Source: Hyphomicrobiales bacterium
GTDB taxonomy: Bacteria; Pseudomonadota; Alphaproteobacteria; Rhizobiales; SZUA-8
DNA length: 5,051 nucleotides
Reading direction: 5' to 3'
NCBI GenBank assembly: GCA_003232175.1
Contig: QILX01000371.1
Span: forward strand, 1-5,051
In this document: one piece after another, positions 1 through 5,051 of the stretch
How positions within the stretch are numbered: the stretch's first letter is position 1
How the letters are laid out: each line of letters begins with the position of its first letter
Program-made: the position numbers and the translations under genes
Notes under the pieces: model-generated
What the model was told of the DNA's origin: nothing
Database searches by the model: none
Seen by the model: only the letters and a program-made list of their open reading frames with translations

Positions 1-625
1 TGGTGAGGTGATCATCGCCACGAATCACTTGAGTGACCCCCATGTCGTGGTCGTCGACGACCACCGCCAGCATGTAGGTCGGCGTGCCGTCGGAGCGCAG
101 CAGAATAAGATCATCGAGTTGTTCGTTGCCAAAAACAATATCGCCCTGAACCGCATCGCGGATCACGGTTTTTCCGGTTTCAGGGCTTTTGAGGCGAATG
201 GCGGGGGCGACGCCGGTGGGTGCATCGGCGGGGGGGCGATCCCGCCAGCGGCCATCATAGCCCGGGGTGCGCTTTTCAGCGCGCGCCAATGCCCGCATTT
301 CAGCGAGCTCGTCGGCACTTGCGTAACAGCGATAGGCATTGCCGGAAGAAAGCAGTAATTCTGCGACTTCGCGGTGCCGGTCCGCGCGGGTGTGTTGAAA
401 GACGATGTCACCGTCATGATCAAGGCCCAGCCAGCGAAGGCCCTCAATGATGGCGGAAATCGCGTCATCACTCGATCGGGTTCGGTCGGTGTCTTCGATG
501 CGCAGGTGCATTTCGCCGCCATTTGCCTGGGCGTACAGCCAGTTAAATAGGGCCGTACGAGCGCCACCGATGTGGAGAAAACCGGTTGGAGAGGGCGCAA
601 AACGAGTAATTGTTTTTTCGGGCAT
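1..625 (-). CDS. gltX: Glutamyl-tRNA synthetase, N-terminal part (cut by window edge)
   Basis: Cytoplasmic class I aminoacyl-tRNA synthetase that charges tRNA with glutamate using ATP. The minus strand reads 208 codons from the ATG at 625-623 and continues past base 1, so the C-terminal half or more, including the KMSKS loop and anticodon-binding region, is outside. The Rossmann-fold start is diagnostic: APSPTGFLHIGG at residues 10-21 carries the HIGH-type ATP signature as H18-I-G-G21, followed by LRIEDTDRTR (41-50), and VVVDDHDMG then IRGDDHL near 188-207. The zinc site known from E. coli GluRS (CxC ... C-x-H) is mostly lost: only C100 remains, followed by Y101-A102, and the YDGR segment (123-126) is followed by W127, not Cys. 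To my knowledge such loss is common in alphaproteobacterial GluRS. The start is chosen because MPEKTITRFAPSPTG fits the family; no strong Shine-Dalgarno is visible. It is divergent from comEC. Some alphaproteobacteria have two GluRS paralogues, and this half cannot show whether this one is discriminating. Confidence 0.97.
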   Translation of the reverse strand, partial: MPEKTITRFAPSPTGFLHIGGARTALFNWLYAQANGGEMHLRIEDTDRTRSSDDAISAIIEGLRWLGLDHDGDIVFQHTRADRHREVAELLLSSGNAYRCYASADELAEMRALARAEKRTPGYDGRWRDRPPADAPTGVAPAIRLKSPETGKTVIRDAVQGDIVFGNEQLDDLILLRSDGTPTYMLAVVVDDHDMGVTQVIRGDDHLT

Positions 626-673
626 ATCTGTCTGATCTGATAATTAAGACTATTTGCCAGTTCCGTGTAGCAT

Positions 674-698
674 AGCGAACCATGACTGTCAGCGAACC
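674..698. repeat. Short direct repeat AGCGAACC bracketing the comEC start
   Basis: AGCGAACC occurs at 674-681 and again at 691-698, a 17-base period, one copy directly before the proposed comEC ATG (682) and one just inside the gene. A GTTC in opposite orientation lies at 660-663, again 17 bases before the first GAAC (677-680). The spacing is not that of the alphaproteobacterial LexA box (7 bases between tetramers). It may be an operator for another regulator or chance; the second copy also encodes residues 4-6 of ComEC if the start is right. Confidence 0.35.
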
Positions 699-2928
699 TG
701 GAAGCGGCAGAAGCTTGGCACGACCGCGCACGAATTGGATGTCGCCAGCGGACATTATTACCGTCAGTCTGGTCCATCTGGCCAACCGGTTTAATGCCGA
801 ACAGGATCGGTGGTTTTTGTGGTCACCTGTAGTGCTGGGCGCTGGCATTGGCACTTATTTTTACCTGGGCCAGGAACCTGACTGGTGGCCGGTGGTATTG
901 CCCCTGGTGGTGGGGTTCAGTATCGCTTTTTGGGTTGGCTCGGCGCGGGCGCTGGCCTTCGCCTTGTTCGTGGCGATCGGCATCGCCGGGTTGGGTATGA
1001 CGGTTGCAAAGCTCAGGACAAATTGGGTTGCCGCACCAAAACTTGAGAAAAATCTAGGGCCAGTCGTGGTGGAGGGCTGGGTAGATACGCTTGAGCAAAG
1101 AGGTTCAGGACGTATTGCTGCAAAGATCTCCGTAATACGGATTGAAAAACTGGCGGTGGAAGACACCCCTGCAAGGGTGCAATTGACGTTTTCGCGCGGG
1201 CTGGCGCCTGCCAGAGTCGGTGGTGCGATCAGTGTTCTGGCAAAGCTTCGCCCGCCACCTCGTCCGGTAGCCCCTGGTGCCTACGATTTTGGCCGCAGGG
1301 CTTGGTTCCGGCAGATCGGCGGTTACGGATTTGCGATTGCCAGACCCGGCATAGTGGCTGAAAACCAAACCGGAAGCAGGCCATGGGGAGCCGAAGCGGG
1401 GGCCTGGATTGGTGGCATTCGCGTCGCGATAGCTGCAAGAGTTATGGAAGTTGTAGGTGAAAATGGCGGCCCGGTCGCAGCCGCGCTGCTGACCGGCTTA
1501 AGGGGCGGAATTCCCAAATCGGACCTGAGCGCCATTCGTGACGCTGGTCTTGCTCACCTTCTGGCGATTTCAGGGCTGCATATGGCCTTGATGTCTGGAG
1601 CGGCATTTTGGGTCGTGCGGATTCTGATTGCCTCGGTCCCGTGGCTGGCCCTTCGTGTGGTGGGCAAAAAATGGGCCGCGGGCGTTGGAATTCTTACAGC
1701 TTTTGTCTATTTTTTTCTAGCCGGCGGCTCCGTTGCCACCGAACGGGCCTTTATCATGGTTGCGGTTGCGCTTATCGCTGTCATGGTGGACCGACCGGTT
1801 ATTTCCTTGAGGAATGTATCGCTTGCCGCCCTCATCATATTGCTATGGAAACCGGAAAACCTGATTGAAGCCGGGTTTCAGATGTCCTTTGCCGCCGTTG
1901 TTGCGCTGACGGCATTTTATGAACAGGTAACACGCTTAAAAAGAAAGAATGACGGAGAATTCTCCGATTTCGCCTCGAAAAATATCACCGGCGTGGTTCT
2001 TAAGACCCTGGCCGGCATCGCGGCAACCACCCTGGTCGCCAGCCTGGCAACCGGTCCCCTTGCTGCGTTCCAATTTAACCGGGTTGCGGTATTCGGGCTT
2101 GTTTCAAACTTGGTAGCGGTTCCCCTTGTTGGTTTTATCGTGATGCCCTTGGGGCTTTTGGCGCTGGTGCTGATGCCCCTTGGCCTTGACGGACCGGCGC
2201 TTACGCTCATGGGCATGGGGACCTCGGCACTCGTCGATATTGCAAGGTCTGTAGCGGAATGGCCCGGCGCTGCGGCGCTGGTGTCGAGCCCCCCTTCCTT
2301 GGTCATTCCAATTCTGGCTTTTGGCGGTCTTTGGTTATGCTTGTGGGTCAGATCCTGGAGGTATTGGGGTCTTGTGCCCATCGGGTTTGCCTTCTGGCTG
2401 GCGGGACAGAACCAGATGCCTGACATTTATGTCGATGAGCAGGGGCGGCGCATTGCCATAAAAACCGCAAACGGCCAACTTATTTTGTCCAAGGATCGCG
2501 GCGCCCGATATGCCGCATCGCAATGGCTGCGCCGCAATGCCGACCCACGGGATATTAAAACCGCGACCAGGGACGGCAGCGGCAGCGATCCTCTCGATTG
2601 TGACCCAAGAGCCTGCATCGCTTCGCTTACCGACACATCAGGACGCAACTACGTTTTTGCCTATATCCGTCACGCCGCCGCAATATCAGAGGATTGCCGC
2701 CGGGCGGATATCGTGGTTGCCCAGATCCCGCTTTACAACCGTTGTGTCGGACCTGCCATTGTCATAGATCGCTTCGACCTCAGTGCCCTGGGCGCCCATG
2801 CCATTGGTCTTGGGGACCAAGGGCCGCAAGTGACTTCAGTCGCTGCCATGATTGGGTCACGCCCCTGGAGCAGAAAACTTCCCTCCTGGGCCAATCGTGA
2901 TCGCAAACCGCCACAGATACGACGATAG
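682..2928 (+). CDS. comEC: ComEC/Rec2 family DNA-uptake channel protein
   Basis: Inner-membrane protein that in naturally competent bacteria forms the channel taking single-stranded DNA into the cytoplasm. At 748 residues it has full family length. Visible parts: N-terminal helices at about 46-62, 69-86 and 89-108; a soluble OB-like DUF4131-type segment at about 125-220 ending in the family motif PPPRPVAPGAYDFGRRAWF (191-209); the Competence domain from about 255 to 570, with LLTGLRGGIP (269-278) and HLLAISGLHMAL (292-303) as the diagnostic signature and several hydrophobic helices; then a soluble C-terminal domain (about 575-748). In that last domain the metallo-beta-lactamase HxHxDH motif is absent, while cysteines sit at 640, 645, 672 and 688. 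The start is uncertain: no good ribosome binding site precedes 682, and TTG at 715 (GGAAG at 700-704) or ATG at 739 are alternatives that would not touch the membrane domains. Whether the organism is transformable cannot be told from this gene alone. Confidence 0.95.
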   Translation: MTVSEPGSGRSLARPRTNWMSPADIITVSLVHLANRFNAEQDRWFLWSPVVLGAGIGTYFYLGQEPDWWPVVLPLVVGFSIAFWVGSARALAFALFVAIGIAGLGMTVAKLRTNWVAAPKLEKNLGPVVVEGWVDTLEQRGSGRIAAKISVIRIEKLAVEDTPARVQLTFSRGLAPARVGGAISVLAKLRPPPRPVAPGAYDFGRRAWFRQIGGYGFAIARPGIVAENQTGSRPWGAEAGAWIGGIRVAIAARVMEVVGENGGPVAAALLTGLRGGIPKSDLSAIRDAGLAHLLAISGLHMALMSGAAFWVVRILIASVPWLALRVVGKKWAAGVGILTAFVYFFLAGGSVATERAFIMVAVALIAVMVDRPVISLRNVSLAALIILLWKPENLIEAGFQMSFAAVVALTAFYEQVTRLKRKNDGEFSDFASKNITGVVLKTLAGIAATTLVASLATGPLAAFQFNRVAVFGLVSNLVAVPLVGFIVMPLGLLALVLMPLGLDGPALTLMGMGTSALVDIARSVAEWPGAAALVSSPPSLVIPILAFGGLWLCLWVRSWRYWGLVPIGFAFWLAGQNQMPDIYVDEQGRRIAIKTANGQLILSKDRGARYAASQWLRRNADPRDIKTATRDGSGSDPLDCDPRACIASLTDTSGRNYVFAYIRHAAAISEDCRRADIVVAQIPLYNRCVGPAIVIDRFDLSALGAHAIGLGDQGPQVTSVAAMIGSRPWSRKLPSWANRDRKPPQIRR

Positions 2929-2955
2929 ATCCCTACCTTGACTTAATTCAGTGCT

Positions 2956-3660
2956 TCAATAACGGCGCAACAAACCCACAAGCCGGCCTTGAACTTTCAC
3001 CCGGTCGGGACCAAAAATCCGCGTTTCATAAGCAGGGTTTGCAGCTTCAAGAGCAATCGAATCCCCGCGCCGGCGCAGCCGCTTCAATGTGGCCTCTTCG
3101 TCGTCGACCAAGGCCACGACAATATCGCCCGAAGTCGCGCTATCGGTCCGTTTCAAAACCACGGTATCCCCATCCAGAATGCCAGCTTCGATCATTGAAT
3201 CGCCTTTGACCTCAAGGGCATAATGTTCTCCCGACGAAGCAATCTCCGGCGGCACGGCAATGGAATGGGAATGGTCCTGAATGGCTGAAATCGGCGTGCC
3301 AGCGGCAATCCGTCCCATGATCGGTACCATAATCGACCCCTGAGCTTCTTCAACTGGCTCGGCCAGCCTAGGAGTGGCGCGGCCAAGACTGCCTTCGATC
3401 ACACTAGGCGAGAATTTGCCTCTCGGCCGCAAACCCGGCGCTACGGCATCGGGAAGGCGAATAATTTCCAGGGCCCGCGCCCGATGGGGCAACCGGCGAA
3501 TAAACCCGCGTTCTTCCAAAGCGGTAATCAACCGGTGGATACCGGATTTGGACCGCAGGTCGAGGGCGTCTTTCATTTCATCGAAGGACGGCGGAATGCC
3601 GGACTCTTTCATCCGTTCATGGATGAAGGCCAGAAGGTCATATTGTTTTTGCGTCAACAT
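2956..3660 (-). CDS. lexA: LexA, SOS-response repressor/self-cleaving protease
   Basis: Transcriptional repressor of the DNA-damage (SOS) regulon; RecA filaments on single-stranded DNA trigger its self-cleavage. The 234 residues are complete. Residues 1-66 form the winged helix-turn-helix: MLTQKQYDLLAFI start, GIPPSFDEM (21-29), recognition helix around SKSGIHRLITALEERGFI (37-54). The linker (about 68-110) is longer than in the 202-residue E. coli protein. The cleavage site is A120-G121 in GRIAAGTPI; the catalytic dyad is S155 in KGDSMIEAGI and K193 in ATLKRL. All key residues are present, so the protein should be active. The start has a plausible GGGGAA ribosome site (minus strand 3672-3667), 6 bases before ATG. 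A GTTC-N7-GTTC box at 3715-3729 implies autorepression. It converges on comEC, whose stop is 27 bases away, with no clear terminator hairpin between them. Confidence 0.98.
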   Translation of the reverse strand: MLTQKQYDLLAFIHERMKESGIPPSFDEMKDALDLRSKSGIHRLITALEERGFIRRLPHRARALEIIRLPDAVAPGLRPRGKFSPSVIEGSLGRATPRLAEPVEEAQGSIMVPIMGRIAAGTPISAIQDHSHSIAVPPEIASSGEHYALEVKGDSMIEAGILDGDTVVLKRTDSATSGDIVVALVDDEEATLKRLRRRGDSIALEAANPAYETRIFGPDRVKVQGRLVGLLRRY

Positions 3661-3700
3661 CAGCTGTTCCCCGTGCGGTCGAGAGAATCGTACAAAGCAA

Positions 3701-3718
3701 GAACATTAGTACATGTTC
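3701..3718. repeat. Inverted repeat GAACAT-N6-ATGTTC sharing a half-site with the LexA box
   Basis: GAACAT at 3701-3706 and ATGTTC at 3713-3718 are perfect 6-base inverted arms around TAGTAC. The right arm contains the promoter-proximal GTTC of the LexA box, so three GAAC/GTTC tetramers stand in a row, two in direct and one in inverted orientation. It could extend LexA binding, bind a second regulator, or be fortuitous. Confidence 0.5.
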
Positions 3719-3734
3719 CTTTTGTGTTCCGCAA
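3705..3734 (-). promoter_or_regulatory. Candidate lexA promoter overlapping the LexA box
   Basis: On the minus strand TTGCGG (3734-3729) could serve as -35 and ACTAAT (3710-3705) as -10, with an 18-base spacer; shifting the -10 by one base to TACTAA gives 17. Both hexamers are only partial matches to the sigma-70 consensus. The location is what makes it plausible: the LexA box lies between the two elements, so bound repressor would block RNA polymerase, and transcription would begin about 40 bases before the lexA ATG. This is an inference from spacing. Confidence 0.4.
3715..3729 (-). promoter_or_regulatory. LexA operator (SOS box, GTTC-N7-GTTC)
   Basis: GTTC at 3715-3718 and GTTC at 3726-3729 are separated by exactly seven bases (CTTTTGT); read in the lexA direction it is GAAC-N7-GAAC. 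This direct repeat is the established LexA recognition site of alphaproteobacteria. It lies 55-69 bases upstream of the lexA start codon, as expected for autoregulation. I did not see the same motif upstream of any other gene in the window. Confidence 0.88.
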
Positions 3735-3829
3735 GGGGTTAGGGTAAAGTTTAAGCTGCTTGGGCGGTTGAGGTGTTAATTTGCCTGTCCGGGAATTTTA
3801 TGCGGTGCATCTGTTACGGCTATAGTTTG

Positions 3830-4417
3830 TCAGGCATCTTCCTCAGGCACTTTGATCAGGGCACCGCGCCCGCGTAACCAGGGGTGGATGTCCACGGCCC
3901 GCTGAAGCGCTTTTTGTCCCTGTTCGAACCGGCCCAGGAGCATGAGAATTTGCGCCTTGCCGGCGAGAGCACCAAAATGCCGGGGTTCAAACTTCAAGAC
4001 CTGTTCGATATCAGCCAGCGAATCTTCGTATTTCTCCTGCAAGTAACGCAGTGTGGCGCGCTGGTTCCAACCTTCTGCAAATTGCGGTGCAACAACCACC
4101 AATTCATCGAGAATTTCTACAGCACCAGCAAAATCATAGGCTGATCGGCGTTTCAGCGCCTGGTCAAGCAGGTTTTGCGCCTGGCTGTTGGGGGCATGCA
4201 TCCAATACATCCAGATGGCATTTTCCAGCGACCGGGCCTCAGTCCGGCTTTTAGACCGCCCCAGAGCTGCAAACAGTGCGTCGCCTTTTTCGGCCCTGAG
4301 TGCCGTGGTTTCATTTTCCGAAGCAGCCGTGGGTGCCGGTAAATACGAAAATGCCAGCACAACGGCGAAAACCAACGCGGATACAGCTAATTTAGTCCGC
4401 CCGGCATCAGTATTCAT
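3830..4417 (-). CDS. Exported tetratricopeptide-repeat (TPR) protein
   Basis: Protein of 195 residues, probably secreted to the periplasm or held in the inner membrane by an uncleaved signal. Residues 1-9 carry R7 and K9, 10-26 are hydrophobic, and APTAAS (28-33) offers a signal-peptidase I site near A31/A32. The rest is helical TPR: three units of about 34 residues at 78-111, 112-145 and 146-179, the last two ending in the typical FEP and IHP turns, with family positions such as W117, A121, Y125, Y130 and A150. TPR domains bind other proteins; the partner and pathway are unknown and I assign no symbol. The frame stays open up to an ATG at 4495, but the start at 4417 is preferred because GAGGG (minus strand 4430-4426) lies 8 bases before it and the signal peptide begins there. 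It shares a strand with lexA, but the 169-base gap with its own operator suggests separate units. Confidence 0.85.
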   Translation of the reverse strand: MNTDAGRTKLAVSALVFAVVLAFSYLPAPTAASENETTALRAEKGDALFAALGRSKSRTEARSLENAIWMYWMHAPNSQAQNLLDQALKRRSAYDFAGAVEILDELVVVAPQFAEGWNQRATLRYLQEKYEDSLADIEQVLKFEPRHFGALAGKAQILMLLGRFEQGQKALQRAVDIHPWLRGRGALIKVPEEDA

Positions 4418-4425
4418 ATCTAGAG

Positions 4426-4433
4426 CCCTCACC
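4426..4433 (-). promoter_or_regulatory. Ribosome binding site fixing the TPR gene start
   Basis: The minus strand reads GGTGAGGG here, 8 bases before the ATG at 4417-4415. It supports that start over the upstream in-frame ATG at 4495, which would add 26 residues without family or signal character. Confidence 0.65.
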
Positions 4434-4450
4434 TTGGATCTCCAATCCAA
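4434..4450 (-). repeat. Small inverted repeat next to the TPR ribosome site
   Basis: TTGGAT (4434-4439) and ATCCAA (4445-4450) are perfect inverted arms with a 5-base spacer. On the transcript strand the stem ends directly at the GGTGAGGG ribosome site. An alternative pairing TTGG-AGAT-CCAA is also possible within the same bases. It may be a weak leader hairpin; it is too short to call a regulatory element. Confidence 0.35.
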
Positions 4451-4630
4451 TAGACAGCAATCGAATTGAGAAATGTTTTGGCATGATTGCCGCAACCTTT
4501 ACGCCAACACCGCACCTTATCAGACATGGCGAAATTGGTTCCGTCCAGGCAAATAGTTGTGAAAATACCGCCGGTAGTCATGGAAACACAAAAAGTGAAA
4601 CTTTGGGAATATTCCGTTTATGTAGATTTT

Positions 4631-4657
4631 GCGCTGGCCAGAATTATTCGCCAGTGC
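4631..4657. repeat. Imperfect hairpin just after the DUF2842 stop
   Basis: GCGCTGGC (4631-4638) and GCCAGTGC (4650-4657) form an 8-base stem with an 11-base loop. The third pair is a G-U wobble in plus-strand RNA and an A-C mismatch in minus-strand RNA. It begins 4 bases beyond the DUF2842 stop codon, a typical terminator position, but no T-run follows on the minus strand, so it is not a canonical intrinsic terminator. Confidence 0.4.
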
Positions 4658-4660
4658 GGA

Positions 4661-4861
4661 CTATGGTCGCTGCATCCAACGGATGACAATCATGGCCGGT
4701 AAAGTCCACGCCAGCCCGGCGACGACGTAATATCCAAAACGAAGGGTCTCGGGCAGTCTTGCCATTACCGGATCACCCAGGGCGACAGCGAACACGGCAT
4801 AAACCATCACGAAGACAAGCAGGAATACTGTTCCGATAAATTTTCGGGTGCTTTGGGTCAT
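4661..4861 (-). CDS. DUF2842 family small membrane protein
   Basis: Small inner-membrane protein of 66 residues and unknown function. MTQSTRKFIGTVFLL is followed by a first helix at about 8-29, a short polar loop (DPVMARLPETLRFG, 30-43) and a second helix at about 44-61 ending in IRWMQRP. The pattern TRK-x-IGT near the start and YYVVAGLAWTLPAM-x-x-IRWM at the end matches my recollection of DUF2842, a family of about this length seen mostly in alphaproteobacteria. The reading frame stays open up to an ATG at 4948, but the family begins at the ATG at 4861-4859, so the 29 upstream residues, rich in Gly, Pro and His, are rejected. No strong ribosome site precedes the chosen start. It is divergent from the partial gene at 4960. 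Confidence 0.82.
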   Translation of the reverse strand: MTQSTRKFIGTVFLLVFVMVYAVFAVALGDPVMARLPETLRFGYYVVAGLAWTLPAMIVIRWMQRP

Positions 4862-4959
4862 TGATCTGACGCTGTAACGTGGGTTATGCCCTCCATGGCG
4901 GGGGCCGGTGGCAGGGACCTTTGCGTAAATATCCGGTCCGACGGCCAAGGGGAAGGCAA

Positions 4960-5051
4960 ATGTTTGTAAAAAAACTCAGTGACCGATCGGCGCAGCGGCT
5001 TCATCGGTGGCTGGGCGTCATGGCTATGCTGATTGTCGCCATAGTGCTTTT
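4960..5051 (+). CDS. N-terminus of an unidentified membrane protein (cut by window edge)
   Basis: An open frame of 30 complete codons runs off the right edge. A strong ribosome site, AAGGGGAAGG (4947-4956), precedes the ATG, with AAGGGG 7 bases away, which makes this a real start. The protein begins MFVKKLSDRSAQRLHRWLGV: five Lys/Arg in the first 16 residues, then a hydrophobic stretch from about 18 onward, as in a signal anchor or first transmembrane helix. The family cannot be settled from this fragment. One possibility is a CtaA/COX15 heme A synthase, whose first helix has similar character and is followed by a GG-x-TRLT motif; a PepSY-type or sensor protein is also possible. Confidence 0.75.
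   Translation, partial: MFVKKLSDRSAQRLHRWLGVMAMLIVAIVL

Larger units (their letters stand above)
4418..4660. other. Gap between TPR and DUF2842 genes, no convincing gene
   Basis: This 243-base stretch holds the TPR ribosome site, the small inverted repeat at 4434-4450 and a hairpin at 4631-4657. Two overlapping plus-strand reading frames (from 4483 and 4487, ending near 4686 and 4702) cross it, but neither has a ribosome site or recognisable composition, and both run into the 3' end of the DUF2842 gene. No tRNA-like or riboswitch-like pattern was recognised. A promoter for the TPR gene is expected here, but I cannot point to convincing -35 and -10 hexamers. Confidence 0.5.

Noticed and set aside
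639..644. GATAAT as a -10 element for comEC
   Set aside because: It is a 5 of 6 match to TATAAT, but no acceptable -35 lies 16-18 bases upstream, so I do not call a promoter.
660..680. GTTC-N13-GAAC before comEC as a LexA site
   Set aside because: Orientation and spacing do not fit the alphaproteobacterial GTTC-N7-GTTC box.
163..777. Open frame of 204 codons on the minus strand overlapping gltX and the comEC start
   Set aside because: It lies in another frame of gltX, whose protein is unmistakable, and crosses the divergent gap; its composition is that of a shadow frame.
1917..2426. Open frame of 169 codons antisense to comEC
   Set aside because: Rich in Pro, Thr, Ser and Arg as expected opposite a membrane-protein gene; no ribosome site or family resemblance.
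2981..2993. CAAG-CCGGC-CTTG inverted repeat as a terminator for comEC
   Set aside because: Only four paired bases per arm, inside the lexA coding sequence, and no T-run follows.
3800..3810. ATGC-GGT-GCAT palindrome after the TPR gene as a terminator
   Set aside because: Four-base arms with no T-run on either strand; too weak.
4418..4495. N-terminal extension of the TPR protein to the ATG at 4495
   Set aside because: It would bury the signal peptide behind 26 residues, and the good ribosome site is at the internal start.
4487..4702. Plus-strand frames of 67 and 71 codons in the gap before DUF2842
   Set aside because: No ribosome site at either start or at internal ATGs (4526, 4580), no recognisable motif, and both run antisense into the DUF2842 gene.
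4862..4948. N-terminal extension of the DUF2842 protein to the ATG at 4948
   Set aside because: The 29 added residues are low in hydrophobics and rich in Gly, Pro and His, and the family begins at the ATG at 4861.

Overview
The window looks like an ordinary housekeeping stretch of an alphaproteobacterial chromosome, probably near the Rhodospirillales, although the order is an inference. Three things point there. The LexA operator upstream of lexA has the alphaproteobacterial form GTTC-N7-GTTC, not the gamma CTGT-N8-ACAG. The ComEC protein is the alpha type, with a degenerate C-terminal domain. A small DUF2842 membrane protein is present, a family I know mainly from alphaproteobacteria. The DNA is moderately GC-rich with no obvious compositional break.

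Layout from left to right. The 5' two thirds or less of gltX (glutamyl-tRNA synthetase) runs off the left edge on the minus strand (1-625). A 56-base divergent gap separates it from comEC (682-2928, plus), a complete 748-residue DNA-uptake channel protein. comEC converges on lexA (2956-3660, minus) with only 27 bases between the two stop codons. Upstream of lexA is a 169-base control region with a clear LexA box and an overlapping inverted repeat. Next, also on the minus strand, come an exported TPR protein (3830-4417) and, after a 243-base gap with no convincing gene, a DUF2842 two-helix membrane protein (4661-4861). At the right edge the first 30 codons of a membrane-anchored protein start on the plus strand (4960-5051) behind a strong ribosome binding site.

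How the genes relate: the LexA box upstream of lexA implies the usual SOS autoregulation. gltX, comEC and lexA lie close together in many alphaproteobacteria, so the left part looks like conserved synteny, not a mobile or accessory island. The TPR and DUF2842 genes share a strand with lexA, but their gaps suggest separate transcription units. No insertion sequence, phage gene, CRISPR array, tRNA or rRNA was seen. I found no convincing new biological system. The best second looks are the compound operator at lexA, the four-cysteine degenerate C-terminal domain of ComEC, and the tight comEC/lexA convergence.
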